Source of the DNA: an uncultured Pelagibacteraceae bacterium
Lineage (GTDB): Bacteria > Pseudomonadota > Alphaproteobacteria > Pelagibacterales > Pelagibacteraceae
DNA length: 64,000 nt
Direction: 5' to 3'
Assembly (NCBI GenBank): GCA_902601785.1
Contig: CACKOH010000005.1
Span: 5,001 to 69,000 of the forward strand
Positions 18,919 through 27,833 of this stretch are shown here, in pieces; the stretch's first letter is position 1; each line of letters begins with the position of its first letter. Below the pieces are notes generated by a model. The model ran no database searches. It was not told the DNA's origin and worked only from the letters and a program-made list of their open reading frames with translations. Made by a program: the position numbers and the translations under genes.

Positions 18919-19752
18919 TTACTTATTTTCTCTCAACTTATCTGCTTCAAAAACACCTAAGACGTGAAAATCTTCACAATGAAGACCTAGTTCCTCTAAA
19001 GATTTTTGAACTTTTTTATCTTCAATGTGTCCATCTAGGTCACATAAGAAAAAATAAGAGTCGAATGTATTTTTTTCAGGATAGCTCTGAAGTTTAGTTA
19101 AATTTACTCCATTAATTGCAAAACCTCCTAGTGATTGATAAAGCGCAGCTGGTTTACTTTTGAGTTTAAATAAAAAAGACGTGATATAATTTTTATTTTT
19201 AAACTCAGGTTGGGAAATATTTTTACCCATTACTAAAAATCTTGTTAAGTTTCCATTCTCATTTTCAATATTTTTTTTTATTACCTCTAGTCCATAAATT
19301 TCAGCACTTAAAGATGAAGCTATAGCAGCTTGCTTAGCATTTTTAGTTTTTGAAATCATTTCAGCAGAGCCAGCAGTATCTGCTCTAATATGTTCTATTA
19401 AATTATTTTCCTTTATAAATTGTGAACATTGAGATAGCCCCTGTGCATGAGAATATACTTCTTTAATATCTTTTAATTTCGAGCCTGGTTGACCTAACAA
19501 ATTATGTTCAATTTTTTGAAAATGCTCCATATAAATATTTAATCTATGTTTAAATATCAAATACTCAATTCCAATGTTCCCTGTTATTCTATTAGACTCG
19601 GGAATAATTATTTTGTTTTCAGGTTCAAGTGAAGCCTTACTAAAACACTCATCAAAAGTTTTACAGGGTATAATTTCAGCATTTGGATCAACTGATAAAG
19701 CTGCCAAGTGAGAATATGCACCAAATGTACCTTGAAAATAAATTTTACTCAT
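18919..19752 (-). CDS. pheA: Prephenate dehydratase
   Basis: 277 aa. It converts prephenate to phenylpyruvate for phenylalanine synthesis. The dehydratase domain (1-180) carries 'FQGTFGAYSHLAA' and the catalytic 'NLTRFLVMG' (TRF motif, about 173-181). An ACT domain follows (about 190-270) and probably gives feedback inhibition by Phe. No chorismate mutase domain is fused. The usual PxENS segment reads PESNRITGNIG here, a modest departure. The start codon shares one base with the kdsB stop. Confidence 0.92.
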   Translation of the reverse strand: MSKIYFQGTFGAYSHLAALSVDPNAEIIPCKTFDECFSKASLEPENKIIIPESNRITGNIGIEYLIFKHRLNIYMEHFQKIEHNLLGQPGSKLKDIKEVYSHAQGLSQCSQFIKENNLIEHIRADTAGSAEMISKTKNAKQAAIASSLSAEIYGLEVIKKNIENENGNLTRFLVMGKNISQPEFKNKNYITSFLFKLKSKPAALYQSLGGFAINGVNLTKLQSYPEKNTFDSYFFLCDLDGHIEDKKVQKSLEELGLHCEDFHVLGVFEADKLRENK

Positions 19753-20483
19753 TAATCTTTATATTCCATAATTTTTTTTAAGGCCAAATAATCTTCTTCG
19801 GTGTCTACTCCTATTGGAGGAGATTTTGCTAATGCAACATTTATCTTGATACTATTATCTAGTGCTCTTAGCTGTTCTAATCTTTGCTCTATTTCATTTT
19901 TAGTCTGATTTAATTCGACAAATTTTTCAAGCGTTTCGGCAGAATAACAATAGATACCAATGTGATGATAAATGTTGTCTAATTTTTTAGATATCCGTGA
20001 AAATACTTCTGCTTCAGAAAAAGAGTCTTCTTGAAGATCAGATTTTGTTTGAACTTTGACAATATTTTCATTTTGAAAATCTTTTTCATTTTTGATTTTT
20101 GCAGCAAGTGTCCCTATTTTTGATTGGTAGTTAATCATTTTGTTTTTTAAACTTACTATGTCTTCTATATTTATTGCTGGCTCGTCTCCTTGTAAGTTCA
20201 TTATTAAGTCCACATCTTTAAATTTCATTTTTTTGAAAGCTTCATATATTCTGTCTGTACCAGTTTTGTGGTTATTGCTAGTTAAAACGGCTCTACCTCC
20301 ATTCATCGTCACATCTTCAACAATTTCCTTATTTTCTGTAGCTACTACCACATCTCCAATATCAGCATCTTGAGCCCTTTTAAAAACATGTGAAATTATT
20401 GATTTATTGTTAATCTTTAACAAAGGTTTCCCGGGTAATCTGGTTGCTCCTAGTCTTGATGGTATAATAATCAAAGTTTTCAT
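19752..20483 (-). CDS. kdsB: 3-deoxy-manno-octulosonate cytidylyltransferase
   Basis: 243 aa. It activates Kdo as CMP-Kdo for lipopolysaccharide core synthesis. The N-terminal 'IIPSRLGATRLPGKPLLKI' nucleotide-binding loop, 'TSNNHKTGTDRIYEA', 'NLQGDEPAI' and 'GIYCYSAETLEKF' are family signatures. Co-transcribed with pheA by one-base overlap and divergent from the cytochrome c gene, an order seen in other alphaproteobacteria. kdsD at 25508 makes the precursor. Confidence 0.95.
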   Translation of the reverse strand: MKTLIIIPSRLGATRLPGKPLLKINNKSIISHVFKRAQDADIGDVVVATENKEIVEDVTMNGGRAVLTSNNHKTGTDRIYEAFKKMKFKDVDLIMNLQGDEPAINIEDIVSLKNKMINYQSKIGTLAAKIKNEKDFQNENIVKVQTKSDLQEDSFSEAEVFSRISKKLDNIYHHIGIYCYSAETLEKFVELNQTKNEIEQRLEQLRALDNSIKINVALAKSPPIGVDTEEDYLALKKIMEYKD

Positions 20484-20594
20484 AAATACTTAATTAATTA
20501 TAGCTATTAAATACCAATAGAGGCAAATTTATACAGATAATTTTGATAATTTTTTAATTTATCGTGATATATGTTCAAAATTATTTAATAAAAA

Positions 20595-21134
20595 ATGGAT
20601 TCTTTCGAAATTAATAAAATAGTTGCTGCTGTTTTGATGGTTGCACTTTTAGTAATAGGTATTGGAAAATTATCAGATGTTATTTTTCATGTAGAAAAAC
20701 CAGAAACTCCAGGTTACGCAGTAGATGTAGAAGAAGCAACAACTGTTTCATCCTCTTCAAAAGCAAGTGTAGAAGAGAAAATCGATATTAATGCATTAAT
20801 GGCTATGGGCGATCTAACTCATGGAGAGAAAGTTTTTAAGAAATGTGCTGCATGTCACTCTATTGTTAAAGGTGGAAAAAATAATATTGGTCCTGCTTTG
20901 TATAATGTTGTTGGAAGAAAAATTGGCATAGTTGAAGACTACAAATATTCCAAGGCTTTAGCATCTTATGATAAAGAATGGACATTCGAAGAGCTTAACG
21001 GTTATTTAATCAAACCTGCTAAATGGATCAAAGGAACTAAGATGGCTTTTGCTGGATTGAGAAAAGAAAAAGATAGAGCTTCTGTAATTAAATATCTGAA
21101 CCAAAACTCGGATAATCCTTTACCATTACCTTAG
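20595..21134 (+). CDS. Membrane-anchored c-type cytochrome
   Basis: 179 aa. Residues about 8-30 form an uncleaved signal anchor, followed by a Ser/Glu linker and a single class I cytochrome c domain with haem site CAACH (about 96-100) and the distal Met in 'KWIKGTKMAFAG' (about 151). This is the CycM / c552 type that shuttles electrons from the bc1 complex to terminal oxidase at the membrane surface. It is divergent from kdsB, and its last nine bases overlap convergent argF. Confidence 0.93.
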   Translation: MDSFEINKIVAAVLMVALLVIGIGKLSDVIFHVEKPETPGYAVDVEEATTVSSSSKASVEEKIDINALMAMGDLTHGEKVFKKCAACHSIVKGGKNNIGPALYNVVGRKIGIVEDYKYSKALASYDKEWTFEELNGYLIKPAKWIKGTKMAFAGLRKEKDRASVIKYLNQNSDNPLPLP

Positions 21135-22055
21135 TTTTCCAAAACAGTATAATAAAATACTTTTTTGAACATGAACTCTATTTAGAGCTTGTTGCCAGAC
21201 ATGGGATTTTTTTCCTAAAAAAATGTCATCTGATACTTCATTTCCTCTTGGAAGACAATGTAAGAAAATACAATTTTTTTTTGCATATCTCATAAGTTTT
21301 TTATCAATTTTAAATTTTTTAAATTGGGCTATTTTTTTTTTCTTATTAACTTTATCATTTAAAGAAATTACTTTATCTGAAAAAATTACATCTGCATTTG
21401 AAGCTGCTTTTTTTGGATCGTTGTAAATAAAAATTTTCTTTTTATTTTTTTTAACCCAATTTCTTACTTTTGCGCTGGGTTCAAATTTTCTTGGACAACC
21501 TATACTCAATTTAAATGAAAATTTGACTGATGCTGCAATCAGACTGTCTAAAACATTATTAGAGTCTCCAATCCAGCAAATATTCAGTTTTGAAATTGGT
21601 TTTTTCTTTAATTCTTCAACTGTAAATACATCTGATAAAACCTGAGTCGGATGTGATGATGGGCTAAGACCGTTTATTACTGGGATTGAGAGATATTTTC
21701 TAAAATTTTCAACTTTTTTGTCACTATCAGTTCTCAGCATAAATCCATCACCGTATGTTGAGAGAATTTTTGCAGTATCCGCAATACTTTCACCGCCCTG
21801 ACCGAGATGAAGCTCATTTGATCTGAGAGTTAAAGTGCCCCCTCCAAGTTGTTTAATTGCTAGATAAAAGCTTAATCTAGTTCGCAAGCTTGACTTTTCA
21901 AACATTTGGATAAGCAACTTCCCCTTCAAAGGAGCACCTTTATCAACTTCGAGTGTGCTTAGTTTTTTTCTTAAATTTTTTCTTCTCTTTGCATCTATTA
22001 TTATTTTTTTAAGATCTTTAGATGGAATATCTTTTAAATTGATAAAGTGTTTCAT
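21126..22055 (-). CDS. argF: Ornithine carbamoyltransferase
   Basis: 309 aa. It makes citrulline from ornithine and carbamoyl phosphate. The ornithine-binding HCLP motif is present ('HCLPRGNEVSDD', about 268), as are 'DSNNVLDSL' and 'NRVHVQKSILL'. The carbamoyl phosphate loop, usually STRTR, reads SLRTR, and HPCQ reads HPTQ; both are conservative departures and the fold is clearly OTC. It is one base from argD, forming an argD-argF unit beside gcrA as in other alphaproteobacteria. Confidence 0.94.
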   Translation of the reverse strand: MKHFINLKDIPSKDLKKIIIDAKRRKNLRKKLSTLEVDKGAPLKGKLLIQMFEKSSLRTRLSFYLAIKQLGGGTLTLRSNELHLGQGGESIADTAKILSTYGDGFMLRTDSDKKVENFRKYLSIPVINGLSPSSHPTQVLSDVFTVEELKKKPISKLNICWIGDSNNVLDSLIAASVKFSFKLSIGCPRKFEPSAKVRNWVKKNKKKIFIYNDPKKAASNADVIFSDKVISLNDKVNKKKKIAQFKKFKIDKKLMRYAKKNCIFLHCLPRGNEVSDDIFLGKKSHVWQQALNRVHVQKSILLYCFGKLR

Positions 22056-22056
22056 T

Positions 22057-23223
22057 CTAATTTAATTCTTTGCAAACTTTATTTATTATTTTTAAAGCTT
22101 GATCAATCTCGTTTTTTTTAACATTTAGTGGTGGTAAAATTCTGACCACATTTTCTGCCGCACGTATAGTTAGTAACTTATTTTCCATAAGTTTTTTTAT
22201 AAATTTTGTCTGATCTGTATGTAGCTGAATACCTATTAAGAGTCCCTTGCCTCTTATATTTTTTATTATATTTGGATAAAGTTTTTTAAAATTATTCAAT
22301 TTTAAAAAAAAATATTTAGAAATACTTTTAACATTTTTTAAAAATTTTTTATCTGAAACAATATCCATTACTGTATTTCCAACAGCCATTGCTAATGGAT
22401 TACCTCCAAAAGTTGAACCATGTGTTCCTGGTGTCATCCCAGCAGCTACTTTCTTATTCATTAAAACAGCTCCAATAGGAAATCCACCTCCAATTCCTTT
22501 GGCGATTGGTACAATATCTGGCTTTACTTTTGATTTTTCAAATGCAAAAAAGTCACCAGATCTTGCAATTCCACACTGAACCTCATCTAAAATTAGTAGT
22601 ATTTTTTTTTGATTACATAACTTTCTCAATTCAACTAAGCACCAATCAGGTATTACTTTAATTCCGCCCTCACCCATTATAGTTTCCACCATAATAGCAG
22701 CTGTGTTTTTGGTAATTTTTTTCTTTAATGACTTATGGTCTCCGAAGTCAAAGTGATCAAATCCACTTACTTTTGGACCAAATCCTTCTGTCATTTTCTT
22801 TGATCCACTTGCATAAATTGCAGCCAAAGTTCTTCCATGAAAAGAATTTCTAACGCACAATATTTTATTTTTATTTATTTTACCAATTGAGTAGAAATAT
22901 CTTCTAGCAACTTTTATCGCAGCCTCAGTAGCTTCTGCACCACTATTTTGAAACATCACATAGTCAGCAAAAGTTTTTTTACACAATTTTCTAGCTAACT
23001 TTTCTCCTTCTGGAATTTGAAAAGCATTTGAGACATGCCATAATCTTTTTGCTTGAGTACTAATCGTTTTTGTAAGTTTTGGATGTGCATGGCCCAATGA
23101 ATTTACAGCAATACCCTGAACAAAATCTAAATATTTTTTGTTATCAATAGAGAACAAATAACTTCCTTTGCCATACTTGAAGGAAATTTTTTTTCGATTA
23201 TAGTTTTTTGCTAAATAGGTCAT
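22057..23223 (-). CDS. argD: Acetylornithine aminotransferase
   Basis: 388 aa. A class III PLP enzyme that transaminates N-acetylglutamate semialdehyde in arginine synthesis; the family often also serves succinyl-DAP in lysine synthesis, which would suit the dapD/dapE route found at 53872. 'FQNSGAEATEAAIKVARRY', 'RNSFHGRTLAA', 'LDEVQCGIARSGDFF' and the PLP lysine in 'PIAKGIGGGFPIGA' (about 243) are all present. Upstream partner of argF. Divergent from gcrA across 172 bases. Confidence 0.95.
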   Translation of the reverse strand: MTYLAKNYNRKKISFKYGKGSYLFSIDNKKYLDFVQGIAVNSLGHAHPKLTKTISTQAKRLWHVSNAFQIPEGEKLARKLCKKTFADYVMFQNSGAEATEAAIKVARRYFYSIGKINKNKILCVRNSFHGRTLAAIYASGSKKMTEGFGPKVSGFDHFDFGDHKSLKKKITKNTAAIMVETIMGEGGIKVIPDWCLVELRKLCNQKKILLILDEVQCGIARSGDFFAFEKSKVKPDIVPIAKGIGGGFPIGAVLMNKKVAAGMTPGTHGSTFGGNPLAMAVGNTVMDIVSDKKFLKNVKSISKYFFLKLNNFKKLYPNIIKNIRGKGLLIGIQLHTDQTKFIKKLMENKLLTIRAAENVVRILPPLNVKKNEIDQALKIINKVCKELN

Positions 23224-23395
23224 TAATTTAATTTGTTTTTATAAATTTTAATTATTAGATACAAGCTATGATTGAAAATACATATCTAATAAGTTGAGCC
23301 AATATGTGTTAATAACTATGATTTTTTCATTGTTTAATTAAATTTAATATCAGTATATTGTTAATATATAAAAGTTTAACACAATATATTGATTT

Positions 23396-23890
23396 ATGAG
23401 TTGGACAGACGAAAAAGTTGCAAAATTAAAAGAACTTTGGGGTTCAGGTAAAACAGCCAGTCAAATAGCTGAGATAATAGGTGGGGTTACTCGTAATGCT
23501 GTAATTGGGAAATCTCATCGGATGAATTTGTCAGCTAAAATAAAAACAAGAAAAGCTACCTCAAATCAAAGTTTTGAAAATTCTTTAGAAGAAAAAAACA
23601 TAAAGAGTAGAAGAGGTCGTAAAAGTAAGTTTAAATCTTTAATAATTGAAAAAGACTTTGAACCAGAAAATCCTAAACAATTAGAAGAATTGGATGAAAG
23701 TTCATGCAAATGGCCAATTGGACACCCAGACGAGAAATCTTTTTACTTTTGTGGTAGGTCATCATTAAAGGACTTTTCCTATTGTAAATTGCATCTCCTA
23801 TATGCATATCAGCCAAAAGGTAAAAAAGACGAAACAGCTGATAAAGAAGAGGTTCCTGAATTTATAGAAAAGAAAATACAAACAGGTTAA
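23396..23890 (+). CDS. gcrA: GcrA family cell cycle regulator
   Basis: 164 aa. The N-terminal helix-turn-helix 'MSWTDEKVAKLKELW..GKTASQIAEIIGG.TRNAVIGK' is the GcrA signature. The C-terminal part has 'SCKWPIGHPDEKSFYFCGR' and 'YCKLH', a conserved Cys/His region that contacts sigma70 in the family. GcrA acts with sigma70 RNA polymerase and senses CcrM methylation at GANTC. I see no GANTC in the 172-base upstream gap. That gap is A+T-rich, with TTGTTAATATATAA-like sequences that could hold a promoter. Confidence 0.96.
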   Translation: MSWTDEKVAKLKELWGSGKTASQIAEIIGGVTRNAVIGKSHRMNLSAKIKTRKATSNQSFENSLEEKNIKSRRGRKSKFKSLIIEKDFEPENPKQLEELDESSCKWPIGHPDEKSFYFCGRSSLKDFSYCKLHLLYAYQPKGKKDETADKEEVPEFIEKKIQTG

Positions 23891-23893
23891 ATT

Positions 23894-24880
23894 TTAACTT
23901 AAACTAATTTCTGAGTTTTTTTTAGAATTATATTTTTCAGTAGAAAATTGCCCACCCTCTCTCCACATATAACAATACTTTTTAACCTCCTCATCAAAAT
24001 GCCTCGTACTTGGAACGCCAATGTCTGAATTTGTTTTATATTTTCCAGATGCAATGTTATCGTATTTTAAAAGCTTTAATTGATCCTGTGTAAGCAAGGG
24101 TTTAGGCATTATTTCAAATATTCTCGCAGACATTTTGGCTAAAGGTAAGGGCATAGGTAATAAAATTCTTTTTTTTCCAATCAAATTTAATAATTTCATT
24201 ATTATTTCTTTGAAAGTAAAAACTTCTGGGCCCACACACTCAATGACTTTAGAATAAATATTATTTGAAATCACATGATAGATAGTATCTGTTAAATCAG
24301 AACAATGAATAGGTGAAAACTTTGTGTTTCCACTGTAATAAAGAGGAAAAAATGGGAGCCTATTTAAAAGGGTCATAAAGTTTGTCGTAAAGTTATCATC
24401 TACAGAATAAACTACAGATGGTCTTAATATTGTTGCAAGAGGAAAGTTTTTTAAGATGTTATTTTCACCGTCAACTTTACTATTTGCATAGGCTGAATCT
24501 TTAGCTTCATTTATGCCTAGGGCTGATAAATGAATGAAGTGCTTAAGGTTATATTCTTTGGAAAGTTTTGCTAATAAAGAAGGAAAGACTGTATGAATGT
24601 TTTTAAATGAGTTTCCACCTTTTTTTTCAAATAAAATACCTATTAAGTTGACACAAATATCAGATTTTTTAAAAAGTTTTCTTATTTTTTTTTCATCAAA
24701 TATATTAGACTCAACAATATCTATATAGCCAACATTTGCTTGGGTTTTAATAATATAACTTTTTTGGTGAATATTTCTAGTTACCACAGTAACTCTAAAG
24801 TTATTCTTGGTGAGTTTTCTTATAAGGTTTCGACCAATTTGGCCACTACCACCAAAAATTAGACAATTTTTTGCTTTCAT
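23894..24880 (-). CDS. NAD(P)-binding protein of the complex I NDUFA9 subunit type
   Basis: 328 aa. An atypical short-chain dehydrogenase fold starting 'CLIFGGSGQIGRNLIRKL' (NAD(P)-binding GxxGxxG, about 8-15), with 'NLIGILFEKK', 'HFIHLSALGINEAKDSAYANSK' and 'ILRPSVVYS', the standard pattern of the NDUFA9-like family. In some alphaproteobacteria and mitochondria the homologue is an accessory subunit of NADH dehydrogenase. No other complex I gene is in the window, so that role is inferred. Convergent with gcrA at a 3-base gap and divergent from the RNase D-like gene at 16 bases. Confidence 0.85.
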   Translation of the reverse strand: MKAKNCLIFGGSGQIGRNLIRKLTKNNFRVTVVTRNIHQKSYIIKTQANVGYIDIVESNIFDEKKIRKLFKKSDICVNLIGILFEKKGGNSFKNIHTVFPSLLAKLSKEYNLKHFIHLSALGINEAKDSAYANSKVDGENNILKNFPLATILRPSVVYSVDDNFTTNFMTLLNRLPFFPLYYSGNTKFSPIHCSDLTDTIYHVISNNIYSKVIECVGPEVFTFKEIIMKLLNLIGKKRILLPMPLPLAKMSARIFEIMPKPLLTQDQLKLLKYDNIASGKYKTNSDIGVPSTRHFDEEVKKYCYMWREGGQFSTEKYNSKKNSEISLS

Positions 24881-24896
24881 ATATATATGTTTAAAA

Positions 24897-25508
24897 ATGA
24901 CTAATAATATTCATCTTCATAAAAATGATCTACCAGATGATTTGAAATTAGGCAATATAATAGCAGTTGATGGAGAGTTTATGGGTCTTAATGTCAGAAG
25001 AGATCCTTTATGCTTAATTCAAGTATCTTCAGGAAATTCTGATGCTCACATCGTACAATTCGATAGAGATAATTACAAAGCACCTAACCTAGTTAAAATA
25101 TTAAAAGATGAAAATATTTCTAAAATCTTTCACTATGGTAGAGCAGATATTTCTCACATTAAATATTATTTAAAAACTGAGACTAATAATATTCTTGATA
25201 CAAAAATAGCTTCAAAACTTGCAAGATCATATTCTGATAATCATTCATTAAAAACTTTAATAAAAGAATTTGCAAATATAGATATTAGTAAGCAATTTCA
25301 AAGTTCAGATTTTGGAGGACAGTTAACCTCAGCCCAACTAAAGTATTGTGCAAATGATGTAATTTATTTGCATAAAATACATGAAAAATTAGAACAAATA
25401 TTAGAAAGAGAAAATCGTATAAAGCTTTACAAGGATTGTCTGAAATTTTTAAAAACTAGAGTTGATTTAGATTTAGCTCTTTTTAAAGATGATATCTGGT
25501 CACATTAA
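24897..25508 (+). CDS. RNase D-like 3'-5' exonuclease
   Basis: 203 aa from the ATG at 24897. A longer open frame reaching back to 24807 would run inside the divergent neighbour and lacks family similarity. DEDD-family residues are visible: 'AVDGEFMGL' (DxE, about 24), 'HYGRADISHI' (about 85) and 'YCANDVIYLHKIH' (YxxxD, about 158). It has only the exonuclease domain and no HRDC domain, the short form common in alphaproteobacteria. Likely role is RNA trimming. Its stop overlaps the kdsD start, and the order RNase D-kdsD-lptC is conserved. Confidence 0.9.
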   Translation: MTNNIHLHKNDLPDDLKLGNIIAVDGEFMGLNVRRDPLCLIQVSSGNSDAHIVQFDRDNYKAPNLVKILKDENISKIFHYGRADISHIKYYLKTETNNILDTKIASKLARSYSDNHSLKTLIKEFANIDISKQFQSSDFGGQLTSAQLKYCANDVIYLHKIHEKLEQILERENRIKLYKDCLKFLKTRVDLDLALFKDDIWSH

Positions 25509-26476
25509 TGATTAAAAAAAAATTTATAAACATAGCAAGGAGTGTTATAAATTTAGAAATTAAAGCTCTCCAAGATTTAAAAAAAAATATTAGTAATTCA
25601 TTTAATGATGCTGTAGTTGAAATTAGCAAATGTCAGTCAAAGGTTATACTATGTGGAGTAGGCAAAAGTGGTTTGATCGCATCTAAGATTGCAGCAACAC
25701 TTGCATCTGTTGGAACTCCATCATTTACTTTATCTGCAAGCGAAGCTTCACACGGAGATCTTGGAATGATTTCTAAAAAGGATGTTTTAATTTTGATCAG
25801 CAACTCTGGTGAAACAAGTGAACTTAAAAATATTATTCGATTTGCTAAAAGAAATAGAATTATATTAATTGGAATGGTTACTAAAAAAGATTCAATTTTG
25901 TATAAAGAATCAGACATTAGACTTATGACACCTAAAGTAACAGAGGCGGGTGGAATTGTTCCAACCGCCAGCACTACAACTCAATTAGCTTTGGGAGATG
26001 CATTGTCAATCGCAAGTATGAATTATAAAAAATTCGGTAAAATGGACTTTAAAAAATTACACCCTGCAGGTAGTTTAGGTGCTCAATTAAAAACTGTTGA
26101 AGATATAATGCTGACTGGAAACAAGATTCCTTTTGTCCATGAAAATATTAAAATGAATGAAGCTCTTAAGATATTAAGTAAAAAAAATCTAGGAATATTG
26201 ATAGTAAGAAATAAAAAGAAAATAACTACAGGGATAATCACAGATGGTCAGATAAGAAGATACAGTCAAAAAAATTCAGATTTACAGTCAATTAATGTTG
26301 ATAAAATTATGACAAAAAAACCTATTAGCATTAATAAAGATGCCTTAGCTGTAAAAGCTCTATCTTTAATGAATAGTAAAAAAATTACTTCGCTATGTGT
26401 TTTTGAAAAGAAAAATAAATTTAAAACTATAGGAGTAATTCATATACATAATATCTTAGAGTCAAACATTTCATAA
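25508..26476 (+). CDS. kdsD: D-arabinose 5-phosphate isomerase (KpsF/GutQ family)
   Basis: 322 aa. It converts ribulose 5-phosphate to arabinose 5-phosphate, the first Kdo precursor. A SIS domain (about 35-190) with 'CGVGKSGLIASKIAATLASVG' and 'SASEASHGDLGM' is followed by two CBS domains (about 205-320). It is the first of a lipopolysaccharide block with lptC and lptB. Start ATG overlaps the preceding stop; the lptC ATG follows its stop directly. Confidence 0.94.
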   Translation: MIKKKFINIARSVINLEIKALQDLKKNISNSFNDAVVEISKCQSKVILCGVGKSGLIASKIAATLASVGTPSFTLSASEASHGDLGMISKKDVLILISNSGETSELKNIIRFAKRNRIILIGMVTKKDSILYKESDIRLMTPKVTEAGGIVPTASTTTQLALGDALSIASMNYKKFGKMDFKKLHPAGSLGAQLKTVEDIMLTGNKIPFVHENIKMNEALKILSKKNLGILIVRNKKKITTGIITDGQIRRYSQKNSDLQSINVDKIMTKKPISINKDALAVKALSLMNSKKITSLCVFEKKNKFKTIGVIHIHNILESNIS

Positions 26477-27049
26477 ATGAAAAACAAAAAAATTATGGGG
26501 TTTTCTTTAATAATTATCCTTATAGTTATAAGTTATTTTATATATTTAAATTTTTTAAAAAAAGAAGATTCTAATAAGACAAATTCTAATTCTTTAGAGG
26601 AAAAGTCTTTTTCATCTAACACTATAAAGGATGTAAGCTATCTATCTAAAGACTCTAAAGGCAATGAATATATTATTAATGCAATAAGTGGGGAAATAGA
26701 CATTAATGACCCTGATGTAATTTATTTGACCGATGTGAGAGCTGAAATAAATCTAAAAAACTCGAACAAAATTGTGATCTCTTCTGAATATGGAAAATAT
26801 AATACTAAAAATTACGATACAATTTTTTCAGAAAGTGTAATAATAAATTATTTAGATAACAAGATAACAGGAGAGTATTTGGATTTTTCACTTGAAAGAA
26901 ATTTAATGGTTATATCTAGAAATATTGTTTATACAAATCCTGAAAATATTATGATTGCAGACGTTTTGGAAATGAATATTAAGACAAAGGATACAAAAAT
27001 ATTTATGTATGAGGACAAAAATAAAGTAAAAATTAAAAGTAGAAACTAA
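26477..27049 (+). CDS. lptC: LPS export periplasmic protein LptC
   Basis: 190 aa. One N-terminal transmembrane helix (about 6-26) is followed by a beta-rich periplasmic domain with the LptC pattern ('AISGEIDINDPDVIYLTDV', 'ISSEYGKYNTKN', 'ITGEYLDFSLE'). LptC links the inner-membrane LptBFG pump to LptA. It lies between kdsD and lptB with no gaps. In most proteobacteria lptA lies between lptC and lptB; here only two bases separate them, and I see no lptA in the window. Confidence 0.88.
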   Translation: MKNKKIMGFSLIIILIVISYFIYLNFLKKEDSNKTNSNSLEEKSFSSNTIKDVSYLSKDSKGNEYIINAISGEIDINDPDVIYLTDVRAEINLKNSNKIVISSEYGKYNTKNYDTIFSESVIINYLDNKITGEYLDFSLERNLMVISRNIVYTNPENIMIADVLEMNIKTKDTKIFMYEDKNKVKIKSRN

Positions 27050-27051
27050 AT

Positions 27052-27828
27052 ATGGGAATTATTAAAAAATTTAGAATTAAATCATTTAAAAATAAAAATT
27101 CAATAATTGAGTTTAAAAATATAACTCTTTCTTATGGTAAAAGAATAATTTTAGATAATATTAATTTTAAAATAAATGAAGGCCAAATTTTTGGAATGCT
27201 TGGACCAAATGGTGTAGGTAAATCTACAATATTCAATCTTATAACTGGACTAATAAGTCCAGATAGTGGTCAAATAAAAATAAATGAAGAGGAAGTTACT
27301 AATTATCCTATATATTTTCGTACTAAAAAATTTAAAGTTGGATACGTTCCTCAGTATGGTGGATACTTTAACGAGTTAACTCTTCATGATAATTTAAAAG
27401 CTATTAGCGAAATTGTTATTGATAATAAAAATTTAAGATCAGAAAAAATAAATTATTTACTTTCTAAGTTTGAGTTAGAAAATGTTAAAGAAATTAAAGC
27501 AAAATTTTTATCTGGAGGACAAAAAAAGAAATTAGTTATTGCGCTTTCTCTTTTAAGTGATCCAAAAGTTTTATTATTAGATGAATGTTTTGCGGCACTT
27601 GATGTGCTAACTATTAAAATGTTACAGGAAATTATTGTTAATTTGCAACAAGAAACACAAATAACTATTTGTATTTGCGATCATCAGGCAAGAGATCTTC
27701 TTGCTTGTGTAGATGTTGCAATGATATTAAGTAATTGTAAAATAATTGCCCAAGACACGCCTAATAATTTAGTTAATGATATAAATGCCAAGAATGCCTA
27801 CTTTGGTGAAAGTTTCAAATTTAACTAA
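27052..27828 (+). CDS. lptB: LPS export ABC transporter ATP-binding protein
   Basis: 258 aa. A cytoplasmic ATPase that powers lipopolysaccharide extraction with LptF and LptG (not in window). Walker A is 'GPNGVGKST' (about 56-64), the Q-loop 'GYVPQYGGYF', the ABC signature 'LSGGQKKK' (usually LSGGERRR in LptB), Walker B 'VLLLDECFAALD' and the switch His in 'CDHQARDLL'. Context after lptC supports LptB rather than another importer. About 20 extra residues at the N-terminus precede the usual start of the domain. Confidence 0.88.
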   Translation: MGIIKKFRIKSFKNKNSIIEFKNITLSYGKRIILDNINFKINEGQIFGMLGPNGVGKSTIFNLITGLISPDSGQIKINEEEVTNYPIYFRTKKFKVGYVPQYGGYFNELTLHDNLKAISEIVIDNKNLRSEKINYLLSKFELENVKEIKAKFLSGGQKKKLVIALSLLSDPKVLLLDECFAALDVLTIKMLQEIIVNLQQETQITICICDHQARDLLACVDVAMILSNCKIIAQDTPNNLVNDINAKNAYFGESFKFN

Positions 27829-27833
27829 TATTC

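Noticed and set aside
24807-24896. N-terminal extension of the RNase D-like protein
   Set aside because: It runs inside the divergent NDUFA9-like gene and adds a sequence unlike the family; the ATG at 24897 gives the usual start.
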